Of a DNA stretch of 16,683 bases, positions 13,998 through 16,683 are shown piece after piece. The stretch is taken from the NCBI GenBank assembly GCA_036655975.1, contig JAVVPD010000045.1, positions 1 to 16,683 of the forward strand. The letters run 5' to 3'. Each line of letters begins with the position of its first letter. Position 1 is the first letter of the stretch. The position numbers and the translations under genes were made by a program. The notes under the pieces were generated by a model. That model was not told the origin of the DNA. It did no database searches and was given only the letters and a program-made list of their open reading frames with translations. The stretch comes from CASQEL01 sp036655975 (GTDB taxonomy: Bacteria > Desulfobacterota > Desulfovibrionia > Desulfovibrionales > Desulfovibrionaceae).

Positions 13998-14807
13998 ATG
14001 CGTGCACTTCTCCACTTGCTATGCCTAAGCGCATGGCGGCTGCCTGTTGTAGCCTTCACCAAACACCTTTTTTTCGTGCGGCCTCTGTGCAAGTTTTTTA
14101 CAGTTTTCACGCTGACTTATATTTTTATTTTCAGCCCCGTGCTGACAACAAAGAGCCTTGCCGAGGAAAACAGTACACAGGCGGCTCCGGCCCCTGAGAG
14201 CACCAAAACGGCTCCGCCCCCCCCAAGCAATGTCAGCCCCACGCCCAAGCGTATACAATTATTCGGCACAGTAGAGTTTAAAGGAAATTTAAAAACGCTG
14301 ACCCAATGGCTCAACGTCATGAAAGAGCACAAAAAACATCCAATTTTTATACATGGAAGCAAACTTAATGCCACGGTGCTTTGGGACAACTGGAAGGTTG
14401 CTCTTGAAAAAATGCCCCCCTTTGAGCGTATCAAAGCCGTAAACAGTTTTTGGAATAAATGGCCCTACCGTCAGGATAAAGATGTGTACGGCAAGGAAGA
14501 CTATTGGGCCGCACCGTATTTATTTCGTAAAAATTCTGGAGACTGTGAAGATTATTGTATCGCAAAATATTTTACCTTACGCGAGGTCGGTTTCACCTCC
14601 GAGCAAATGCGGATTGTGATTGTGATGGAAAAAATCCGCAATATTCCCCATGCCATAGTCGTTGTGTATATAAACAACGATGCTTATATCCTCGACAACC
14701 TGACCAATAGTGTTCTTTCGCACACCAAAAGCCGCAACTATGCCCCACAATATTCTGTAAATGAACAATTTAGATGGGCCCATGTCCGCCCCAAAACACC
14801 ACAATAA
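13998..14807 (+). CDS. LapG-family periplasmic cysteine protease (BTLCP, adhesin-releasing)
   Basis: LapG enzymes cleave the N-terminal retention region of giant surface adhesins, releasing biofilm cells, when cellular c-di-GMP is low. The 269-residue protein has the full catalytic triad of this transglutaminase-like family. C183 lies in GDCEDYCIAKYFTL, H218 in HAIVVVY and D233 in ILDN. D182 and E184 next to the cysteine match the known calcium-binding positions. The N-terminus is unusually long: hydrophobic stretches at 4-20 and 33-50, then a probable cleavage after SLA (residue 55) and a Pro/Ala-rich linker. The ATG at 13998 has AAGG 6 nt upstream. The next gene, 38 nt on, is a membrane receptor likely to sequester it. 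No adhesin or type I secretion genes are in the window. Similar to DvhG of Desulfovibrio vulgaris from memory. Confidence 0.9.
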   Translation: MRALLHLLCLSAWRLPVVAFTKHLFFVRPLCKFFTVFTLTYIFIFSPVLTTKSLAEENSTQAAPAPESTKTAPPPPSNVSPTPKRIQLFGTVEFKGNLKTLTQWLNVMKEHKKHPIFIHGSKLNATVLWDNWKVALEKMPPFERIKAVNSFWNKWPYRQDKDVYGKEDYWAAPYLFRKNSGDCEDYCIAKYFTLREVGFTSEQMRIVIVMEKIRNIPHAIVVVYINNDAYILDNLTNSVLSHTKSRNYAPQYSVNEQFRWAHVRPKTPQ

Positions 14808-14845
14808 CCCTCTATACCTGTTATGACACCGATGCTGGAGAAGCC

Positions 14846-16683
14846 ATGAGCGCAACGACTGATACCTCACTACAACCGCGTTTTCAAAAGCGATTTTTGA
14901 TTCCTATCGCCTGTTTGGCGCTTATATGTGTACTTTTTATCGCTTACAGCCTGTGCGCCGGACAATATTCGATTAAAAAGAAAGAAATGCTTTCTGCCCA
15001 AGAAAACGCATTAAATGTGTGGATACAAGGCACGGTTGAGGCTGTTTCCCTATGGTCTTCCGCGCTGGAAACGCAAGCAAAACGCCTAAGTTCTTCAGAC
15101 ATGTACCGCCTGTTTGCAACGGAAATAAGCCAATTAGATGCCAAAACTGCCGCCACTATCAGTGAAGCGGACACAAGCACGCTCGGTCTTTCCGAAGATG
15201 CGTCCATGTTGGTGGAGCAAGTTCCGCTGATGCGTAATGTGATGCTTGATTTTATGAATTATAACGGACTATTGGATATCCGTATTGCGAACAGCACCGG
15301 GCAAACGCTTGTTTCCGCCTTGGCGCGCCCCACCCCGCTCACCGATGCCCAACTCAATCTTTTACAGCTCTCCCTAAAAAAACAGAAACTTGTTTTTGCC
15401 CCCATTCGCACCTCCCCTTCCGGCCTATGCTTAGATTATGCTGATCCGGTTTTTTCTATCAGTGATAATGACGTAAACACCAGAGCCGTTGCGTCTGTGC
15501 TGATAACCACCCCCATTACGGGACAAATCGCGCAATTTCTCGCGCGCAGTTTTCATAAAGGGGACAGCCCCCAGCCCTACATTGTCCAAAAAACAGGCGA
15601 CGGGTTTGAATGTCTTGTCTTACACTCCCCTAGCCCCCTGCCGCTCGACACGAAAACCTTTGTTCCCAATGCTTCAGGCAATCTTTCTTTCGGGCTTCGG
15701 CACTCCCTCAGCAGCGACCAGCAGGTCTATTCGGTGGGGGTAAAAGTACCGGAGCTGAACTGGTGGGTTGTGCTAGAAATTCCCGCCGTTGACGTGCAGA
15801 AAAAGCTGGATTCCGAAGCCCTGCAAATTTATGGCCTTGGTTTTCTTGCCACTATCGGTTTCATTCTGTTTTTAGCCCTCCTCTGGTGGGTCATCATCGG
15901 GCGTCAACAACGTGCCATTGCCGAGCGTTTTCAAAATTTATACACTGTCATTCAACGTCAAAAGTGCCTTTTGGACAGCATTAATACGTCCATAGGCACA
16001 GGCTTACTCATGTCTACCACCACTGGAGACGTTCTCGCCTGCAATCCGGCCTTTGCCGAGATTGTCCATAGTACGGAAGACAATGTTGTCGGCTCCGCAC
16101 TGTGTACGCTCTTTGAGCCTGCCTTTGCAATACATTTACTCCAACAAATACAAAATGTTGCAGACAGTAACACCACAGCTTTCTTTGAAAAAGCCATTAC
16201 GGCTTCCCAAGATGAACGCCTGTTCCGTGTTACCCTGTATCCTTTCAGTGATTCCACAGAAAACCAACAAGACAAGAACTCCGGTGCTGTGGCCTTATTT
16301 CAAGATATTACAGAATTCCGCCGCAATAGCGAAAAACGCCGTCAACAACAAGCCAGCACCATCAACGCGCTGGTGCAAGCGGTGGAAGGTGTAGACCCCT
16401 ATTTGGCCGGACATTCGCATATGATGGGAAATCTCGTCACACTCATGGGCAAACAATTGGGACTTCCCGAACTGGACGTGAATACCCTACGCACAGCGGC
16501 GAACCTTTCGCAGATTGGCCGCTTATTTGTCCCCCGGGAATTATTCAGTAAAACAGACAAGCTCACCACCGCAGACCAAGAGGAACTGATGCGGGTGCCA
16601 GAACATGCCTTTAATGTGCTGCGTAATATCGATTTTGGTATGCCTGTCCCCCAAGCCATTTACCAGATGCACGAATATATGGA
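14846..16683 (+). CDS. Membrane receptor: periplasmic sensor, PAS and degenerate HD-GYP domain (3' end outside window)
   Basis: The reading frame is open from ATG 14846 (GGAGAAGCC before it) to the window end, 612 complete codons. A transmembrane helix at residues 18-38 is followed by a periplasmic domain of about 290 residues and a second helix at 329-352. A PAS domain (about 375-490) precedes an HD-GYP-like domain (from about 506). The HD-GYP shape is clear (DPYLAGHS, then a VPRELFSKTDKLT stretch). However, the catalytic HDIGK is SQIGR (S555, Q556) and the HHE region reads QMHE. Metal ligands are thus missing, and phosphodiesterase activity is unlikely. Lying directly after lapG, it probably binds c-di-GMP inside and holds LapG outside, as LapD does with GGDEF-EAL domains. 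The comparable D. vulgaris protein, as I recall, is DvhD. The C-terminal end is unseen. Confidence 0.85.
   Translation, partial: MSATTDTSLQPRFQKRFLIPIACLALICVLFIAYSLCAGQYSIKKKEMLSAQENALNVWIQGTVEAVSLWSSALETQAKRLSSSDMYRLFATEISQLDAKTAATISEADTSTLGLSEDASMLVEQVPLMRNVMLDFMNYNGLLDIRIANSTGQTLVSALARPTPLTDAQLNLLQLSLKKQKLVFAPIRTSPSGLCLDYADPVFSISDNDVNTRAVASVLITTPITGQIAQFLARSFHKGDSPQPYIVQKTGDGFECLVLHSPSPLPLDTKTFVPNASGNLSFGLRHSLSSDQQVYSVGVKVPELNWWVVLEIPAVDVQKKLDSEALQIYGLGFLATIGFILFLALLWWVIIGRQQRAIAERFQNLYTVIQRQKCLLDSINTSIGTGLLMSTTTGDVLACNPAFAEIVHSTEDNVVGSALCTLFEPAFAIHLLQQIQNVADSNTTAFFEKAITASQDERLFRVTLYPFSDSTENQQDKNSGAVALFQDITEFRRNSEKRRQQQASTINALVQAVEGVDPYLAGHSHMMGNLVTLMGKQLGLPELDVNTLRTAANLSQIGRLFVPRELFSKTDKLTTADQEELMRVPEHAFNVLRNIDFGMPVPQAIYQMHEYM

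Noticed and set aside
14944..15207. Minus-strand open frame inside the HD-GYP receptor gene
   Set aside because: It is antisense to a well-supported long coding frame and has no recognisable features.

Overview
The window looks like chromosomal DNA of a sulfate-reducing Desulfovibrionaceae-type bacterium with moderate GC. The best evidence is the left edge, which carries the start of a nine-heme cytochrome c (nhc) operon. This transmembrane redox complex is characteristic of Desulfovibrio. At the right edge is a LapG-type periplasmic protease followed by a membrane receptor with a degenerate HD-GYP domain. This resembles the biofilm-adhesin control pair known from Desulfovibrio vulgaris.

Layout from left to right. 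(1) 1-1251, minus strand: nhcB (3' end cut off by the window edge) and nhcA, preceded by a 286-bp leader (1252-1537) with overlapping inverted repeats. (2) 1538-5192, minus strand: a compact four-gene housekeeping operon, read as beta-CASP metallo-beta-lactamase RNase-like protein, rsmD, coaD, miaA. Its genes overlap or nearly touch, and a divergent promoter region (5193-5420) separates it from the next block. (3) 5421-6623, plus strand: a LOG-family nucleotide phosphoribohydrolase and the tRNA adenosine deaminase tadA. (4) 6648-9451, plus strand: a GT4 glycosyltransferase, a small secreted protein of unknown function, and a membrane GT2/GT21-like glycosyltransferase, probably a surface-glycan module. 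(5) 9532-11945, plus strand: a ROK-family repressor that has lost the kinase and zinc residues, coupled by an ATGA overlap to an anaerobic sulfatase-maturating radical SAM enzyme (anSME). (6) 11939-12874, minus strand: a DUF1848 protein with a radical-SAM-like cysteine cluster at its extreme C-terminus, overlapping the anSME gene tail to tail. (7) 12922-13901, plus strand: an exported NodB-type polysaccharide deacetylase split by an apparent 1-nt frameshift. (8) 13998-16683, plus strand: a lapG homologue and a TM-periplasmic-TM-PAS-HD-GYP receptor running off the window.

How the genes may work together. The nhc operon serves periplasm-to-membrane electron transfer. The minus-strand cluster serves RNA and cofactor housekeeping. 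From about 6.6 kb onward most genes concern the cell surface or extracellular substrates: glycan synthesis, glycan deacetylation, sulfatase activation, and control of adhesin cleavage. The most interesting system is LapG plus the degenerate HD-GYP receptor, in which a presumably dead c-di-GMP phosphodiesterase may replace the GGDEF-EAL receptor LapD. The second is the inactive-looking ROK repressor coupled to anSME in a sulfate reducer. No tRNA, rRNA, insertion sequence or CRISPR array was seen.
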